From contig CAZYMF010000116.1 of assembly GCA_964648215.1 (NCBI GenBank), forward strand, positions 1 through 15,031: a DNA stretch of 15,031 nt, read 5' to 3'. The notes beneath the pieces are model-generated. The model did not search any database. It saw only the letters and a program-made list of their open reading frames with translations, and was not told the DNA's origin. This DNA comes from CAZYMF01 sp964648215 (GTDB taxonomy: Bacteria; Desulfobacterota; Binatia; HRBIN30; JACQVA1). Positions 12,720 to 15,031 of the stretch are shown piece after piece. The translations under genes and the position numbers were made by a program. Within the stretch, counting starts at the first letter, position 1. Each line of letters opens with the position of its first letter.

Positions 12720-14927
12720 CTAGCTCGTGGCGGTGCGCGGGCCGCCCGCTTCGCAGCGCTCGACGCGAACCGGAACTCCGTTCAGCACCGCGTTGCCGGA
12801 GAGCGGGTCGATCGCGGCCGGATCGGTGAGGTCGTTGATGCTGACGCCCGCGTGTCGGGCGGCAACGCCGAGCCGGATGCCCTCGCCCTGGTGGCCGTAG
12901 CCGTGGGGCAGGGAGACCACGCCGGGCATGACGGCGTCGGTGATCTCCACCGGGCTCTCCACCGCGCCGACGCGGCTGGTGATGCGAACGCGATCGCCGC
13001 CGGCGATGCCGCGCGCCGCGGCATCGGCCGGATGCAGCAGGAGCACGCAGCGCGGGCGCCCGCTGACCAGGCTGGGCAGATTGTGCGACCAGCTGTTCAC
13101 CGTTCGCATCTCCCGCCGGCCGATCAGCACCAGCTCCGGCGGGCTTTCGCGCAGCGTCTCTCGCAGGCGACGCAGATCGCCGACGACGTCCCGCGGCGCC
13201 AGGTCGATGCGTCGCCCCGTCCCGTCCGCGCGCGCCGGCAGCCGCCGAGGCAGGCCGGGCTGCAGCGGCCCCAGGTCGATGCCGTGCGCCGCGCCCCGCA
13301 ACCGCTTCAGGGTCAAACCTCGCCGCCACGGTAGCAGCTTGTTCCCGTACGGTCCGGCGCGCAGCGCCAGGTCGACGGCCAGCCGCGTGGCGCGCTCCGC
13401 TCCCCAGCCCAGCGCCGCTCCCAGGGCCGCCGCCTTCCAGCGGCCGCTGCCGCCGCGCCCGCGGAAGAGGCCACGGGCCAGCGCGAGGAGAATCTCGCCG
13501 TCGGTCTTCCCTCCGCGAGCGGGGGAGAACACCGCCGGAGACCAGTGCGTCGTGTTGCGCACGGCGAAGAGCTGAAAGGCGAGATCGAGATGATCGCGTT
13601 CGAGCGGATCGACCGGTGGCAGGATGACATCGGCGTGCCGCGTGGTCTCGTTGCGATAGAAGTCGATGGCGACCATGAAGTCGAGCCCGGCGAGCGCTCG
13701 GGCCAGCTGATGGCCGGCGGGAGAGGAGAGGACGGGGTTCCCGGCCAGCGTGACCAGGGCGTGGATCTGACCATCGCCGGGGGTCTCGATCTCTTCGGCG
13801 AGCGTGGCGGCGGGTAGCTCGCCCATGAACTCCGCCGTGCCGCGGACGCGCGAGTGCCAGCGTCCGCGCTCGGTCCTGGGCTGGAGCTGCATCACGTCCA
13901 CCGACGGCAGCGGGAACATCGCCCCGCCCGGGCGGTCGAGGTTGCCGGTGACGATGTTGAGGACCTCGATCAGCCAGCTCGTCGTGGTGCCGAAGCGGAC
14001 CGTCGTCGTGCCCATGCGGCCGTAGCACACGGCGCGGCGGGCGGCGGCGAAGGCGCCGGCGATCGCGCGGATGGTTTCCGGGGCCATACCCACCCGCTCC
14101 GCCACCGCTTCCGGGGTGAAGTCGGCTACGGCCTGCTTGACGGTATCCAGCCCGTGGGTGAAGGGCGCCAGCCGGCCGAGGTCGACAGGACCTTCGGCGA
14201 ACAGGCTCTGCAGCAGCGCGGCGACGAGCAGGGCGTCGCCGCCGGGGCGAATGAAATGGTGCTCGTCGGCCAGCCGCGCCGTCTCCGTGCGTCGCGGATC
14301 GATGACCACGACTTTGCCGCCGCGCCCTTGGATCCGGCGCAGCCGCTGGGGCATCCCCGGCGCGGTCATCAGGCTGCCGTTGGAGACGACCGGGTTGGCG
14401 CCGAGAATCAGCATGTAGTCGGCGCGATCGACGTCGGGGACGGTGACGAAGAGACCGCTGCCGTATACGAGGTGGCAGGCGAGCTGCTTCGGAAACTGAT
14501 CGAGCGAGTTGGCACTGAAGCGCTTGCTGGTGCCGAGAGCGGCGAACAGCACGTCGCCGAACAGCAGAGCGCCCAGATTGTGCACGACGGGCTCGCCCTG
14601 GTAGAGCGCCAGCGCCTCGTCGCCGTGCTGCCGCTGCACCTGCAGAAGGCCGCGCGCCGCCAGATCGAAGGCGTCCTCCCACGACAGCTCCTCCCAGCCG
14701 CCCGCGGTACGCCGCAGCGGCTGGCGCAGACGGTCGGGGTCCTCGTGCAGATCTTGCAGCGCGCGGGCCTTCGAGCAGAAGTGGCCGCGGCTGAGGGGGT
14801 CGCCCTCGTCGCCGCGGATGGCGGTGATGCTCTCGTCGCGAAGATGGACCGCGATGCCGCAGCTGGCCTCGCACAGCGTGCAGGTTCGATGGACGATGCG
14901 TTCCAGCGGGGCCTCTCCTTTCGTCAC
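12720..14927 (-). CDS. Molybdopterin oxidoreductase (formate dehydrogenase-like, MopB family)
   Basis: About 735 residues from the GTG at 14927. The N-terminus binds a 4Fe-4S cluster through C-x2-C-x3-C-x27-C (Cys16, 19, 23, 51). The bis-MGD-binding core follows, with GANPVVSNGSLMTAP and VVVIDPRRTETA. A dinucleotide-binding C-terminal domain runs from MRTVNSW to NDLTDP and DPLSGNAVLNG near the end. The family includes formate dehydrogenases and other oxygen-transfer enzymes. The substrate is unknown, no redox partner subunit is next to it, and no Tat signal is visible, so it is probably cytoplasmic. There is no selenocysteine. The frame extends to an ATG at 14978, but a strong promoter lies inside that extension. 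GTG 14927 has GAGG 4 bases upstream. A CTG at 14906 behind AAGGAG is a less usual alternative. Confidence 0.92.
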   Translation of the reverse strand: MTKGEAPLERIVHRTCTLCEASCGIAVHLRDESITAIRGDEGDPLSRGHFCSKARALQDLHEDPDRLRQPLRRTAGGWEELSWEDAFDLAARGLLQVQRQHGDEALALYQGEPVVHNLGALLFGDVLFAALGTSKRFSANSLDQFPKQLACHLVYGSGLFVTVPDVDRADYMLILGANPVVSNGSLMTAPGMPQRLRRIQGRGGKVVVIDPRRTETARLADEHHFIRPGGDALLVAALLQSLFAEGPVDLGRLAPFTHGLDTVKQAVADFTPEAVAERVGMAPETIRAIAGAFAAARRAVCYGRMGTTTVRFGTTTSWLIEVLNIVTGNLDRPGGAMFPLPSVDVMQLQPRTERGRWHSRVRGTAEFMGELPAATLAEEIETPGDGQIHALVTLAGNPVLSSPAGHQLARALAGLDFMVAIDFYRNETTRHADVILPPVDPLERDHLDLAFQLFAVRNTTHWSPAVFSPARGGKTDGEILLALARGLFRGRGGSGRWKAAALGAALGWGAERATRLAVDLALRAGPYGNKLLPWRRGLTLKRLRGAAHGIDLGPLQPGLPRRLPARADGTGRRIDLAPRDVVGDLRRLRETLRESPPELVLIGRREMRTVNSWSHNLPSLVSGRPRCVLLLHPADAAARGIAGGDRVRITSRVGAVESPVEITDAVMPGVVSLPHGYGHQGEGIRLGVAARHAGVSINDLTDPAAIDPLSGNAVLNGVPVRVERCEAGGPRTATS

Positions 14928-14931
14928 GATG

Positions 14932-14935
14932 CCTC
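14932..14935 (-). promoter_or_regulatory. Ribosome binding site for GTG 14927
   Basis: GAGG on the minus strand stands 4 bases before the GTG at 14927. The spacing is short but equals that of AGAGG before the SDR start. A stronger AAGGAG (14920-14915) follows within the coding frame and could instead serve the CTG at 14906. Confidence 0.4.
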
Positions 14936-14949
14936 GATCGGCGGGCGCG

Positions 14950-14977
14950 ATTCTATCGCGCTCCACATCCCTGTCCA
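14950..14977 (-). promoter_or_regulatory. Sigma70-like promoter for the molybdoenzyme/AsmA operon
   Basis: The minus strand reads TGGACA (14977-14972), a 16-bp spacer and TAGAAT (14955-14950), matching ten of twelve consensus positions. This is the best promoter in the window. It predicts a start of transcription near 14943, inside the longest open frame, so translation must begin at or after 14927. Confidence 0.55.
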
Positions 14978-15031
14978 TGGCCGTCGAGCCGATAAACGGC
15001 GGTCGGGATCCAATGGAAGACCGGGAACCGG

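Noticed and set aside
12223..14874. Minus-strand frame of 883 codons overlapping the molybdoenzyme and AsmA-like genes
   Set aside because: It is the same strand in another frame, dominated by Arg/Pro/Ala. The correct frames contain cofactor motifs from end to end.

Overview
The window looks like a chromosomal segment of a GC-rich Gram-negative bacterium (visibly around two-thirds G+C or more; not counted). Two lipobox proteins, a large AsmA-like inner-membrane-anchored protein and a release factor 3 point to a diderm. The LLM-class (F420/flavin-type) oxidoreductase, the SDR and the enlarged ketopantoate-reductase-like protein resemble gene sets I associate with uncultured deltaproteobacterial or Binatota-type lineages. 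That placement is an inference from gene content. I see no rRNA, tRNA, IS element, CRISPR array or phage gene.

Layout: 1-362 is non-coding with a strong hairpin. 363-1484 (minus) is a ketopantoate reductase family protein, divergent from an SDR oxidoreductase (1719-2666, plus). The SDR converges on an LLM-class oxidoreductase (2827-3795, minus), which is divergent from prfC (4132-5757, plus). The plus-strand run continues with a cytochrome c'-like lipoprotein (5905-6399), a NodB-type polysaccharide deacetylase (6425-7261) and a CobW/COG0523 GTPase (7340-8245). The GTPase overlaps tail-to-tail by 13 bp with a DUF922 metallopeptidase-like lipoprotein (8233-9132, minus). Upstream of that on the minus strand lie a 1153-residue AsmA-like protein (9254-12715) and a molybdopterin oxidoreductase (12720-14927). 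The last two are separated by only 4 bp and should be co-transcribed.

The genes do not form one obvious pathway. Three are independent soluble oxidoreductases, one is a translation factor, and the rest concern the cell envelope or metal handling. No gene cluster here looks like a defence, secretion or biosynthetic system.

The most unusual signal is in the spacers. Four intergenic regions each carry a short degenerate tandem array with a strict 7-bp (once 8-bp) period, and each array has a different repeat word. The one in the first divergent spacer is arranged as mirrored CAAGNNN and CTTGNNN blocks that can fold on each other. In addition, three minus-strand genes have sigma70-like promoters, all with the same 16-bp spacer. 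One of these promoters lies inside the longest possible reading frame of the molybdoenzyme and so argues for a shorter protein.
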